From Ruminococcaceae bacterium UBA5396 (GTDB lineage: Bacteria > Bacillota > Clostridia > Oscillospirales > Acutalibacteraceae): 16,958 bases of DNA. Below are positions 1 to 7,729 of the stretch, one piece after another. Position numbers and translations under genes: made by a program. The notes under the pieces are model-generated. The model ran no database searches, was not told the origin of the DNA, and was given only the letters and a program-made list of their open reading frames with translations. The stretch is taken from contig DHOG01000061.1 in assembly GCA_002410715.1 (NCBI GenBank), positions 23,744-40,701 on the forward strand, in the 5' to 3' direction. Position 1 is the stretch's first letter. Every line of letters starts with the position of its first letter.

Positions 1-8
1 CTTTTCTC

Positions 9-52
9 GGCTCCCTCCCAGAGGGAGCTGTCGCCCGTGGCGACTGAGGGAG
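9..52. repeat. Small two-hairpin dispersed repeat at window edge
   Basis: Two perfect hairpins lie back to back. The first pairs GCTCCCTC (10-17) with GAGGGAGC (21-28) around a 3-base loop. The second pairs GTCGCC (30-35) with GGCGAC (39-44) around CGT. They are followed by TGAGGGAG, whose GAGGGAG (46-52) could also pair with CTCCCTC (11-17), so alternative folds exist. The motif GACTGAGGGAG recurs at 11373-11383 in this window. I recognise the type as a small intergenic repeat common in Oscillospiraceae, but no search was possible. It lies just downstream of proS and has no T-run on the proS strand, so it is not an obvious terminator. The element may extend left of the window. Confidence 0.65.
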
Positions 53-83
53 ATATCCCCATATTATTATTCTATCTTTGCCC

Positions 84-1520
84 TTAGTATGCCTTCCCCC
101 ACACAACCATATGCTTGGCGGGTTTGCTGCAACATACACATGTGTCGGCTATCCTCTCCTGTTCAAACGGCATACAGCGGCTGGTCACGCCCGCCTGATC
201 TTTCAGTGCGGTTTCACATTCCAACGCCCCGCACCACATTGCCTTGATAAAGCCAGGCTTGTTGTCGGCAAGCTCTTTCAGCTCGCTCATGGAAGCCGCT
301 GAATAGGTCATGGATTCCCGCCGTGCCAGTGCCTTCTGATAGAGACCGTCATGAACGGCTTTCAGCAGCTCGGGCAGCTTGGTTTCCAGCTCGTCCAGTG
401 AAACCACAGTCTTCTCACGGTTATCCCGGCGGACTATGACACACTGGTTATTTTCAATGTCACGGGGTCCCAGCTCCAACCGCAGCGGAACACCCTTCAT
501 CTCATGCTCGGCAAATTTCCATCCTGCGGAATTGTCGGAATCGTCCATCTTCACCCGCACAACCGATTTCAGCCTGTCACGCAAAGAGGCGGCGGCATCA
601 AGCACCCCCGGCTTGTGAGGCGCAATAGGAATAACCACCAACTGAGTAGGGGCGACTGCGGGCGGCATCACCAAACCGTTGTCGTCGCCGTGCGTCATGA
701 TGATGGCGCCGATGATACGGGTGGACATCCCCCAAGATGTCTGGAAGGGATACTGCAGCGTATTGTCACGCCCTGTGAACTGTATCTCAAACGCACGGGA
801 AAAGCCGTCCCCGAAATAATGGCTGGTGCCGCTTTGCAGCGCCTTGCCGTCATGCATCATGGCTTCGATGGTATAGGTAGCCTCGGCACCTGCAAATTTC
901 TCCTTGTCGGTCTTGCGTCCCTTCAGCACCGGAATGGCAAGGGACTGTTCGCAGAAATCGGCATAAACCTCCAGCATACGTTCGGTCTCTTCCATTGCCT
1001 CTTGTGACGTCTCATGCATGGTATGACCTTCCTGCCAGAAAAACTCAGTGGTACGTAGGAATGGGCGGGTGGTCTTTTCCCACCGGACAACCGAACACCA
1101 CTGGTTATACAGCTTGGGCAGATCGCGGTAGGAATGAATGATATCGTGATAGTGGTCACAGAACAGTGTCTCGGAGGTGGGGCGGACGCAAAGCCGCTCG
1201 GGCAATTTTTCCTCACCGCCGTGGGTTACCCACGCAACCTCGGGAGCAAAGCCCTCAACATGATCCTTTTCTTTCTGTAGCAGGCTTTCGGGTATGAACA
1301 TGGGCAGCATGATATTTTCATGCCCCAGCGCCTTGAAACGTGCATCCAAGTCACTCCGAATATTCTCCCATAGTGCCGTTCCGTATGGACGTACAATCAT
1401 GCAGCCCCGAACCCCCGAATAATCGACAAGCTCGGCCTTTTTGACCACATCGGTATACCATTTTGCAAAATCTTCATCCATGGGTGTGATGGCTTCCACC
1501 ATCTTTTTGTTGTCTGCCAT
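84..1520 (-). CDS. proS: Prolyl-tRNA synthetase, archaeal/eukaryotic-type (ProS type 3)
   Basis: This cytoplasmic class II synthetase charges tRNA-Pro with proline using ATP. At 478 residues it has the length of the short type 3 form without the bacterial editing insertion. Visible features are RPTSE (residues 113-117), the motif 2 region [16 protein letters not shown] (about 152-167), and motif 3 around [11 protein letters not shown]. The C-terminal domain carries six cysteines (430, 435, 449, 461, 463, 464) typical of the zinc-binding end of this type, and the protein ends in a Tyr as many members do. The ATG start has GAGG four bases upstream. It is the last gene of the oadB-oadG-proS run, 66 bases after oadG with a hairpin in between, so its expression may be partly uncoupled. 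No T-box leader is visible in that short gap. Confidence 0.97.
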   Translation of the reverse strand: MADNKKMVEAITPMDEDFAKWYTDVVKKAELVDYSGVRGCMIVRPYGTALWENIRSDLDARFKALGHENIMLPMFIPESLLQKEKDHVEGFAPEVAWVTHGGEEKLPERLCVRPTSETLFCDHYHDIIHSYRDLPKLYNQWCSVVRWEKTTRPFLRTTEFFWQEGHTMHETSQEAMEETERMLEVYADFCEQSLAIPVLKGRKTDKEKFAGAEATYTIEAMMHDGKALQSGTSHYFGDGFSRAFEIQFTGRDNTLQYPFQTSWGMSTRIIGAIIMTHGDDNGLVMPPAVAPTQLVVIPIAPHKPGVLDAAASLRDRLKSVVRVKMDDSDNSAGWKFAEHEMKGVPLRLELGPRDIENNQCVIVRRDNREKTVVSLDELETKLPELLKAVHDGLYQKALARRESMTYSAASMSELKELADNKPGFIKAMWCGALECETALKDQAGVTSRCMPFEQERIADTCVCCSKPAKHMVVWGKAY

Positions 1521-1550
1521 AAAACCTCATCCTCTGATCTTATTGAAAAC

Positions 1551-1581
1551 AAAGCGGGGCGCATTATTTCATCCCCGCTTT
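1551..1581 (-). terminator. Hairpin between oadG and proS (partial terminator)
   Basis: AAAGCGGGG (1551-1559) pairs perfectly with CCCCGCTTT (1573-1581), a 9-bp GC-rich stem with a 13-base loop. It begins five bases after the oadG stop. On the minus strand it is followed by GTTTTC, a weak T-run. On the plus strand it is followed by TTTGTATTT. It could partially terminate oadB-oadG transcripts ahead of proS. Confidence 0.6.
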
Positions 1582-1586
1582 TGTAT

Positions 1587-1841
1587 TTATATGCTTCTCA
1601 TATTGTCTTTCAGCTGTGCCTTCGCTGCTTTTTTCGCTTGCCGTTTCTCTTTTCTGGCTTGTGCCTTTTTCTCATCGGTGGCTTTATTAAGAATCACAAT
1701 CAGACCGAGAATAACCGCCATAACCACAAAAATTCCGACCATTCCCATTAACATCAGTACGAGCGATTCCGTAATATTATGGGGTTTGAATTCTATATCC
1801 ATTGCTTGACCGGCACTTGCTGCCAACATAATTAAATTCAT
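1587..1841 (-). CDS. oadG: OadG-like gamma subunit of a sodium-pumping decarboxylase
   Basis: This small 84-residue membrane protein has a short N-terminal outside segment, one strong transmembrane helix at about residues 27-52 (rich in M, V, I, L), and a very basic Lys/Ala/Gln C-terminal tail. That is the typical OadG/MmdD layout. In oxaloacetate or methylmalonyl-CoA decarboxylase sodium pumps the gamma/delta subunit holds the carboxyltransferase and beta subunit together. The start is supported by AAAGGA about nine bases upstream of the ATG. It follows oadB by 28 bases, so the two are co-transcribed. Sequence similarity in this family is low and the call rests mainly on layout and position next to oadB. 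Confidence 0.85.
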   Translation of the reverse strand: MNLIMLAASAGQAMDIEFKPHNITESLVLMLMGMVGIFVVMAVILGLIVILNKATDEKKAQARKEKRQAKKAAKAQLKDNMRSI

Positions 1842-1869
1842 TATACAGTATCCTTTCGTAAATCAATAC

Positions 1870-3048
1870 CTAGCCTTTTATCAGCATGGGAACAACCGTC
1901 AGAATAATACCGCCTGCCACGACCGAACCGATCTGACCAGCAACATTTGCTCCGACGGCATGCATCAGCAGGTGATTCTGATTGTCCTCTTTAAGCGCCA
2001 TCTTTTGGATGACACGGGCTGACATCGGGAATGCCGAGATACCCGCACCACCGACCATGGGGTTGATTTTCTTGCCTTCGGGCAGGAAGATGTTCATAAA
2101 CTTTGCAAACAGAACGCCGCCGATGGTATCAAACACGAAGGCAACCAGACCGAGTGACATTATGATAATGGTTCCCCAGGTTACAAACTGATCTGCCTTC
2201 ATGCTGGAAGCAATGGTTAAGCCAAGCAGGATGGTAATCAGATTGGCAAGGGTTGTCTGTGCAGTCTGAGACAGGCTTTCCAGCTTGAGGCATTCGCGCA
2301 GCAGGTTGCCGAACATCAGCATACCGACGAGTGAAACCGACATGGGAGCGACCAGTCCTGCAATGATCATTACAAATATTGGGAAGAGAATGCGTGTGCG
2401 GCGTGAAACCGACTGCGGATTGTACGGCATGCGAATCATACGCTCTTTTTTTGATGTAACCAGCTTGATGGCAAAGGGCTGAATAATTGGCACCAAAGCC
2501 ATATAAGAATAAGCCGCAACCGCAATCGCACCCATATAATTTGATTTAAACACCTGTGAAACCAGAATTGCGGTAGGTCCGTCAGCAGCGCCGATTACGC
2601 CAATGGCAGCCGCATCCTTAAAGTTCGGAAACATGAATGAAGCAACAAGAACGGTCAAAAATATGCCGAACTGAGCAGCTGCGCCAAATAGCAGCATTTT
2701 TGGATTGGAAAGCAACGGTCCAAAATCAATCATTGCGCCAATACCGATAAACAAGAGAAGCGGCATGGCTTCGGATGCATGAATCCCAACCTTAAACAAC
2801 CAGTCAATAATACCCGGCACGCTTCCAAGAACTTCATTTTGTTGATCAATCGCTCCTGAAAAAGGTAGATTAACAAGAATGGCACCAAATCCCATCGGCA
2901 TCAGCAATGCCGGTTCAAAATCCTTAACCAGCGCAAGATAAATAAGCAATCCGCCGATTAACAACATAACGAGATTTTTCCATCCCTCTTCAGTAAAGAA
3001 AAATGCCACGCCGTTGTACAAAAAACTAAACTGCTCTAAAATATCCAA
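1870..3048 (-). CDS. oadB: Sodium-translocating decarboxylase beta subunit (OadB family)
   Basis: This is an integral membrane protein of 392 residues with about nine or more hydrophobic segments. In oxaloacetate, methylmalonyl-CoA and glutaconyl-CoA decarboxylases the beta subunit decarboxylates carboxybiotin and exports Na+. The hallmark GAADGPTAI segment is present with its conserved Asp at about residue 156 (Asp203 in Klebsiella OadB numbering by family knowledge). The GGAGISAFPMSARV segment and an Asn/Gly-rich C-terminal membrane region also fit. I chose a TTG start at 3048-3046. AAAGGAGAG lies seven bases upstream, and the protein then begins with the usual DILEQF-like N-terminus. A longer frame back to 3138 adds a basic peptide that overlaps a leader hairpin. 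The biotin-dependent alpha subunit is not in this window, so the substrate cannot be assigned. Confidence 0.93.
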   Translation of the reverse strand: MDILEQFSFLYNGVAFFFTEEGWKNLVMLLIGGLLIYLALVKDFEPALLMPMGFGAILVNLPFSGAIDQQNEVLGSVPGIIDWLFKVGIHASEAMPLLLFIGIGAMIDFGPLLSNPKMLLFGAAAQFGIFLTVLVASFMFPNFKDAAAIGVIGAADGPTAILVSQVFKSNYMGAIAVAAYSYMALVPIIQPFAIKLVTSKKERMIRMPYNPQSVSRRTRILFPIFVMIIAGLVAPMSVSLVGMLMFGNLLRECLKLESLSQTAQTTLANLITILLGLTIASSMKADQFVTWGTIIIMSLGLVAFVFDTIGGVLFAKFMNIFLPEGKKINPMVGGAGISAFPMSARVIQKMALKEDNQNHLLMHAVGANVAGQIGSVVAGGIILTVVPMLIKG

Positions 3049-3083
3049 CCTAGACTCTCCTTTAATTTGCGATTTGGAAATTC

Positions 3084-3101
3084 GGGAGGGCTTGTCCTCC
3101 C
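3084..3101 (-). promoter_or_regulatory. Leader hairpin upstream of oadB ribosome binding site
   Basis: A perfect 6-bp stem (GGGAGG with CCTCCC, 6-base loop) lies in the predicted 5' leader of oadB, between the promoter at 3173-3201 and the ribosome binding site. No T-run follows on the minus strand, so it is not a classic terminator. Its function is unknown. Confidence 0.4.
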
Positions 3102-3172
3102 TATGTATAAAGCATCTTTTCAAGGGTGCCTTACGCATATCTCCCCATTTTATTAAATATAACTATTGTTCT

Positions 3173-3201
3173 ATTATATAGAATGCAACTTTATATTTCA
3201 A
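3173..3201 (-). promoter_or_regulatory. Sigma-A promoter of oadB-oadG-proS
   Basis: On the minus strand, TTGAAA (3201-3196) and TATAAT (3178-3173) are separated by exactly 17 bases. Predicted initiation is near 3166, giving a leader of about 118 bases to the TTG start. One CAGTTGA copy overlaps the -35. Confidence 0.8.
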
Positions 3202-3236
3202 CTGATATCAACTGAAATTTTATAATTTCTCAACTG
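3198..3236 (-). promoter_or_regulatory. Three direct CAGTTGA repeats at the oadB promoter
   Basis: On the minus strand CAGTTGA occurs at 3204-3198, 3214-3208 and 3236-3230. The spacings are 10 and 22 bases, close to one and two turns of the helix, and the copy nearest the gene overlaps the -35 box. The arrangement looks like binding sites for a transcription factor. No regulator is identified. Confidence 0.45.
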
Positions 3237-3283
3237 GAACTTTCAATTATTATGGTGCTTTTACAGAATCTCTACTCTTTCCT

Positions 3284-3311
3284 GTAGGGCAAGGCTTCTA
3301 CTCTTGCCGCC
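3284..3311. repeat. GTAGG-hairpin repeat, copy A
   Basis: GTAGG is followed by a 6-bp stem (GGCAAG 3288-3293 with CTTGCC 3303-3308, 9-base loop) and GCC. It resembles copies at 11269-11294, 11313-11339 (inverted) and 16091-16114 in layout, while the stem bases differ. Confidence 0.5.
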
Positions 3312-3389
3312 AAAAAGAACGAGATTAACAAAAATAGGGCACTTTCATATCCTGATCCCCTTCAACTTTTCCCATAAAGTAGAAAATTG

Positions 3390-3418
3390 TTGACATTTAA
3401 GTGTTTCGGTGGTAAATT
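3390..3418 (+). promoter_or_regulatory. Promoter of the GLUG surface protein gene
   Basis: A perfect TTGACA (3390-3395) is followed after 17 bases by TAAATT (3413-3418), which matches four of six -10 positions and is preceded by TGG, an extended -10. Initiation near 3425 would give a leader of about 108 bases that includes the 16-bp inverted repeat. Confidence 0.65.
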
Positions 3419-3456
3419 AATGCTGTATTTAACAGAAAGTTCATCCCAAAAACAAT

Positions 3457-3505
3457 GAACATCCCCCGCAGCAAGCAACCCGCAAGCAAGCTGCGGGGGA
3501 TGTTC
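3457..3505 (+). promoter_or_regulatory. Long 16-bp hairpin in the 5' leader of the surface protein gene
   Basis: GAACATCCCCCGCAGC (3457-3472) pairs perfectly with GCTGCGGGGGATGTTC (3490-3505) around a 17-base loop that itself contains the repeated word GCAAGC. It ends about ten bases before the AAGGAAAGG ribosome binding site. On the plus strand it is followed by GTAAATAAA rather than a T-run, so it resembles an mRNA-protecting or regulatory leader structure more than a terminator. Confidence 0.65.
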
Positions 3506-3532
3506 GTAAATAAAAAAGGAAAGGGATAGAAA

Positions 3533-6106
3533 ATGAAAAAACGAATTTTGGCATTTCTGTTATCAGTATGTTTGCTTTTTGTCTTTTTGCCGGCGGGCAT
3601 TGTTTTTGCAGCGGAGGATACCATATTAAACTTTTGCGACATAGATTTCACCACCGAGGCTTGGGTATATGATGAGGAACTGGATGAATATGTTTTTGAA
3701 CCTATGGCAGAAACATGGGTGAAAGGCACAGAGGACTATCGGGGTAAAACAAACTATATTATGAGCACCAACTCTGATAAGGAAAATGGTGATTTCTTGG
3801 TGTTTAACAACACCACTTACGCAATAAGCTTCACAATGCCTTACACAGGACTTCTGAAGTTTAAGGCATCGGTTAGCAGCGAAGTATGGTGGGATTACTT
3901 AACGGTCGAAACGGACATGGGAGAACTATATTCTACAAAGGATATATACGATGATGATTGGAATGAAACTCCTTGGATTGATGTTTCACTGATGGTCCGT
4001 AAAGACGATAAAATCTATATCGGTTACAGTAAGGATTCTAGTGTTTCAAATGGCGAAGACCGCGCCTATCTTGCCGACATCACCTTAGAGGATTTGGGTA
4101 ATGTTTTTTCCTATGAGATTGCAGATACAGGCTGGTATGATGAAGAGGAAACGGAGTTTGAAATTTCAACCAAGGAGGAGCTTTGCGGCTTCTCAAAGCT
4201 TGTCAACCAAGGGGTGACATTTAAGGATTGTGAAATTTCGCTTGCAAATGACATTGATATGTCGGGAATTATTTGGGATCCGGCAGGTCAGTATAATTTT
4301 GACTTGTACGGTTTCTCTTATGCTGATTTATCCAGCGACATTACAATCTTTGGTATGAAATCTCATTTCGAGGGCGCGTTTGACGGTCAGGGAAATACCA
4401 TCAGTAACCTAACATGCAAATATTCCTATCCTTACAGCACCTATATTGGCTTTATTGGTATGAATTTTGGGAGTATTACAGACTTAGAGCTTGTGGATCC
4501 CATTATCGGTGACGGACAGACTGCCAAATCTGCCGGCGCTGTCGCAGGGTATAACGGGGGACATATTCAAAGATGCGTAGTTACAGGCGGAAAAATAGAT
4601 ATAAAATGGGATAAATATTTAATGGCTTATGCCGGCGGACTTGTGGGCACCAACGGATATGCATTCTCTTCTGATTTTATTGAACTTTTAAATTATGAAG
4701 GCGGCACAATTCTTGAATGTTATTCTGAGGCGGATGTGCAGGTTGAATATGACCGCAGCGGATATTTCGGAGGGCCGGATTATGAATTAGAAGTGTATCT
4801 TTCCATTGCCGGAGGGCTTTTGGGTGCAACCTATGGGGGCTTGGTGGCAGACTGCTATGCAACCGGTGATGTGCATGCAATTGCCACAGCTCCCCAAGGA
4901 GATGACGAAGAGCCGGTGCCTGTCGACACCTTTGCTATATCCGGTGGATTTTTAGGCATGGTACTCTCAGCGCTTCCTGAAATGGGCAAGGCTCGCGCGA
5001 TGCCGGAAGAGCCCGAAGATCCTGTCGTCACCACCGTTACAAACTGTTATGCAACCGGGGCTGTAACAGTAGAGGGCCCTACACCGGCAAGAAGTCTTAA
5101 CGCAGGATTTTTAGGCTTTGCCCGCGACATGGCTCCTGCAGAGCCTTCTTATCGCATTGTTATTGAAAACAGCTATTTTGATGAAGAGGCCACAGGAAGA
5201 GAAAACGGCTTTAAAAAGCAAGCTTCGTTTGACGGAGTTACAGGCAAATCATCGGCTGATATGAAAAAGCAAGGTACCTTTGCCGATTGGGACTTTGAAG
5301 AAGTATGGAGCATAGACAGCTCAGTCAATAACGGATACCCGATTCTAACAGATCTGGGCGTAGGCCGGCAATTCACAGTGACTTTCAAAGACCATAACGA
5401 TACCGTTCTTAAAACAGAAACTGTCTATCGCGGCAATTCTGCCACTGCACCATCTTCTCCCACAAGAGAGGGATATGTTTTCTCAGAATGGGATAAAGCC
5501 TTCAACGCTGTTACAGAAGATATAACCGTAAATGCTGTCTATCGCAGAAGCAAGCTTGCAAAAGGCGATATCATCATTGAAGGGGTTGATGGTGCCAGCT
5601 TTGATAAAAACACCACTCTTTCACAGGAGAATATTACAGACACCCTTACAAGCGCTGATAAAAATAACTACAATATTAAAATCCACGCGCTGCAGGACGG
5701 CAAAGAGCTGTTAGACCTTTACAATATACGTCTTATGCTGAACGATACGCCTGTGCAACCCGATGGCAGTGTACGGGTAAGGATAAAGCTAAGCGAACAG
5801 CAGTTGGCGTTCAGCGACCTGCAAATTATTTATATTGACGATTCGGGTAATCTCACAATTATACCCAGTACAGTAGAGGATGGGTATATATCCTTTATTG
5901 TCAGCCACTTTTCAAAATACGGAATTATAGGAACGCCTCAGGCGAAACAGGATACCACACAGACAACACGGACTACACAGAAGAAACAGGTGGATACAGG
6001 CAACAGTATTCCCGCCGTGCCAATTCTACTGCTCGTTGCAATGATACCCATTGTTTTGGTTTCAATGAAAAGAAAGCACCCCGTCTCGGCAGAGTATATT
6101 TCCTAA
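3533..6106 (+). CDS. Secreted GLUG-repeat surface protein with InlB-type repeat and C-terminal anchor
   Basis: This 857-residue protein has a clear signal peptide (residues 1-26, basic start, hydrophobic core, ending VFA). Next is a roughly 165-residue beta-rich, acidic domain that I do not recognise. A beta-helix-like region of GLUG-type repeats follows at about 220-600: fragments such as GGLVGTN, GGLLGATYGG, GFLGF and DCYATGDV recur, and the region ends in the usual NGYPIL. An InlB B-repeat/Listeria-Bacteroides-type module sits at about 613-670 (VTFKDHN to DITVNAVY). A C-terminal beta domain is followed by a Thr/Lys linker, VDTGN (820-824), a hydrophobic segment (about 826-848) and KRK. The tail looks like a degenerate cell-wall sorting signal, although LPxTG is absent; a simple membrane anchor is the alternative. 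The start has AAGGAAAGG upstream. Such proteins are usually adhesins or polymer-binding surface proteins; the ligand is unknown. Confidence 0.9.
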   Translation: MKKRILAFLLSVCLLFVFLPAGIVFAAEDTILNFCDIDFTTEAWVYDEELDEYVFEPMAETWVKGTEDYRGKTNYIMSTNSDKENGDFLVFNNTTYAISFTMPYTGLLKFKASVSSEVWWDYLTVETDMGELYSTKDIYDDDWNETPWIDVSLMVRKDDKIYIGYSKDSSVSNGEDRAYLADITLEDLGNVFSYEIADTGWYDEEETEFEISTKEELCGFSKLVNQGVTFKDCEISLANDIDMSGIIWDPAGQYNFDLYGFSYADLSSDITIFGMKSHFEGAFDGQGNTISNLTCKYSYPYSTYIGFIGMNFGSITDLELVDPIIGDGQTAKSAGAVAGYNGGHIQRCVVTGGKIDIKWDKYLMAYAGGLVGTNGYAFSSDFIELLNYEGGTILECYSEADVQVEYDRSGYFGGPDYELEVYLSIAGGLLGATYGGLVADCYATGDVHAIATAPQGDDEEPVPVDTFAISGGFLGMVLSALPEMGKARAMPEEPEDPVVTTVTNCYATGAVTVEGPTPARSLNAGFLGFARDMAPAEPSYRIVIENSYFDEEATGRENGFKKQASFDGVTGKSSADMKKQGTFADWDFEEVWSIDSSVNNGYPILTDLGVGRQFTVTFKDHNDTVLKTETVYRGNSATAPSSPTREGYVFSEWDKAFNAVTEDITVNAVYRRSKLAKGDIIIEGVDGASFDKNTTLSQENITDTLTSADKNNYNIKIHALQDGKELLDLYNIRLMLNDTPVQPDGSVRVRIKLSEQQLAFSDLQIIYIDDSGNLTIIPSTVEDGYISFIVSHFSKYGIIGTPQAKQDTTQTTRTTQKKQVDTGNSIPAVPILLLVAMIPIVLVSMKRKHPVSAEYIS

Positions 6107-6189
6107 AATATATTCAAGCTACAAAAATCAGACCATTCTTTATTGTCTTGAATCTGGGTAAGCACAGATCCTGAATCACGAACAGAACT

Positions 6190-6234
6190 AATATGAGGGC
6201 AGAGAGCCGTTTTGGCTCTCTGCCCTCATATTTT
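6190..6234 (+). terminator. Strong rho-independent terminator after the surface protein gene
   Basis: The arms 6190-6208 and 6214-6232 form a perfect 19-bp stem with a GTTTT loop, followed by two further T residues and AACCG. It lies 84 bases after the surface protein stop. Because the stem is symmetric it may also stop mtaB transcription from the other side, but the minus-strand T-run is poor. Confidence 0.9.
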
Positions 6235-6309
6235 AACCGTACATCAATTTATTTTGGATTGTGTTATTGAATTTGACATGGATAAGACACATAAAACCAG
6301 GCCAAGAGA

Positions 6310-7623
6310 TTAGGGACAAATAACTTCCCCTTCACACACACCCTCATAATTTCCCGTAATACCCACCGATACAATTTCGCCCGGCGATAATGTTTTACCC
6401 TTTGCATTGATTCGTACCGGAATGTACTGGGGGGTATAGCCTTCAAAGTGTCCGTCTTCTACCCCTGTTTCAATCAATACCTCCACGGTTCTGCCCTTCC
6501 ACAAATCAAGATACGCGTCCCGCGAGATTTCGCAAACCTCGGACATCCGTCGGCTTCTGTGCGTTTTTTCGGCACCGGCAACCTGTCTGGAAGCCTTGGC
6601 AGCCGGTGTTCCAGGTCGTGGCGAATAGGCGAATATATGAACACGTGAAAACCCCATTTGCTGCACCAATCCGAGAGATTCCTCGAATTCCCGCTGGTCC
6701 TCCCCCGGAAACCCTACCATCACATCGGTTGTAATGGCACAATCGGGAAAATGTCGCCGCAGATTCTCACAGACAGCGGCGTATTCATCAGGGGTATAAT
6801 GACGGTTCATGCGGCGTAGGGTGTCGGCACAGCCGCTTTGGAGAGACAGATGAAACTGGGGGCATAATTGGTCCAGCGCAGCCAGCCGCTCGATTACCTC
6901 TGGCGTCATTAAATCAGGTTCCAGCGAACCCAGCCTGACCCGGCGGATTCCGGAAATCGAACAGGCAAGCTCTGCAGCATCACAGACCGATCCGTTCCAT
7001 TCCTGCCCATAGGCAGTGAGGTTGATACCCACAAGCACAATTTCCGAGTATCCTCGGTCAGCCAGCGATTCAAGCTCTGTACGCAGCTCATCAAGCGGCT
7101 TGGAGCGGACACGTCCCCGGGCATAGGGGATGATACAGTAGGAGCAGAAACGGTTGCATCCATCCTCAATCTTCACAAACGCCCTCGTCCTGCCCTGAAA
7201 TTCATCGATTGACAGTGACTCGAATTTGTCATTGTGTCCGGTTATTTCAACAATACGCTGCCCCAGCGTTAAAAAGCGATGAATCTGCCGGGGAAGCTCC
7301 TTTCGAGATGCGTTGCCCAAAACGATATCGGCTTGGGTGAACCGGTCGGCAATTTCGGGAAATGCTTGCGGCATACATCCCGTCAATACCAATATGGCAG
7401 CCGGATGGCTACGCCGCATTCTCCGCAGCAGCTGCCGCAGTTTTCGATCGCTTTCCCCTGTTACGGTACAGGAATTAATCACAATCGCGAGCCCGTCATC
7501 GGAAATTTGGGTGTCGGCATGGTATTCGTCGGTATGCCAGCCCTCATTTTCCATAATTCTGCGCATGGCTTGGGTTTCGTATTGATTCACCTTGCATCCT
7601 AGTGTATGAAACAAAACATTCAT
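6310..7623 (-). CDS. mtaB: tRNA t6A37 methylthiotransferase MtaB
   Basis: This radical-SAM methylthiotransferase converts t6A to ms2t6A at position 37 of ANN-decoding tRNAs, using two [4Fe-4S] clusters and S-adenosylmethionine. The N-terminal cluster-binding cysteines are visible at about residues 10 (TLGCKVN), 52 (NSCTVT) and 83 (TGCMPQ). The radical-SAM CxxxCxxC is at 156-163 (GCNRFCSYC), and the GRVRS signature of this branch follows. A C-terminal TRAM-like domain ends the protein. I chose the ATG at 7623 (437 residues) with AAGGGG 15 bases upstream, which is a long spacing. A longer frame from a TTG at 7671 starts inside a hairpin and adds residues before the conserved start. It lies 106 bases downstream of the CinA/sortase/SpoIID fusion on the same strand. 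It is a third sulfur-related tRNA enzyme in this block. Confidence 0.96.
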   Translation of the reverse strand: MNVLFHTLGCKVNQYETQAMRRIMENEGWHTDEYHADTQISDDGLAIVINSCTVTGESDRKLRQLLRRMRRSHPAAILVLTGCMPQAFPEIADRFTQADIVLGNASRKELPRQIHRFLTLGQRIVEITGHNDKFESLSIDEFQGRTRAFVKIEDGCNRFCSYCIIPYARGRVRSKPLDELRTELESLADRGYSEIVLVGINLTAYGQEWNGSVCDAAELACSISGIRRVRLGSLEPDLMTPEVIERLAALDQLCPQFHLSLQSGCADTLRRMNRHYTPDEYAAVCENLRRHFPDCAITTDVMVGFPGEDQREFEESLGLVQQMGFSRVHIFAYSPRPGTPAAKASRQVAGAEKTHRSRRMSEVCEISRDAYLDLWKGRTVEVLIETGVEDGHFEGYTPQYIPVRINAKGKTLSPGEIVSVGITGNYEGVCEGEVICP

Positions 7624-7664
7624 GTTAAAAATCGCTTTCCCCTTGTTGGTATAAAATTCAGTTA

Positions 7665-7690
7665 AAGGCAAGGAGCGCCCCCCTTGCCTT
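7665..7690 (-). terminator. 9-bp hairpin between the fusion gene and mtaB
   Basis: AAGGCAAGG (7665-7673) pairs perfectly with CCTTGCCTT (7682-7690) around an 8-base loop. It lies 40 bases after the stop of the fusion gene. On the minus strand the tract after it (TAACTGAATTTT) is only weakly T-rich, so it may attenuate rather than stop transcription into mtaB. Confidence 0.5.
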
Positions 7691-7729
7691 ATGTATATTG
7701 GTGTTTATTATATCCGCAACCCTGTTGTT

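Larger units (their letters stand above)
3049..3532. other. Divergent intergenic region between oadB and the GLUG surface gene
   Basis: This 484-base AT-rich stretch holds the leader and promoter of oadB (minus), three CAGTTGA repeats (3198-3236), a hairpin repeat (3284-3311), the TTGACA promoter of the surface protein gene (plus, 3390-3418) and a long inverted repeat in its leader (3457-3505). No further gene is supported. Confidence 0.7.

Noticed and set aside
1521..1586. T-box or other amino-acid-responsive leader before proS
   Set aside because: The gap is only 66 bases and contains just a simple hairpin; no T-box core elements are visible.
3049..3138. Longer oadB start giving a basic 30-residue extension
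   Set aside because: The TTG at 3048 has a far better ribosome binding site and the conserved family N-terminus; the extension covers the leader hairpin.
7624..7671. Longer mtaB frame starting at a TTG
   Set aside because: The start lies within a 9-bp hairpin, lacks a ribosome binding site and precedes the conserved MtaB N-terminus.
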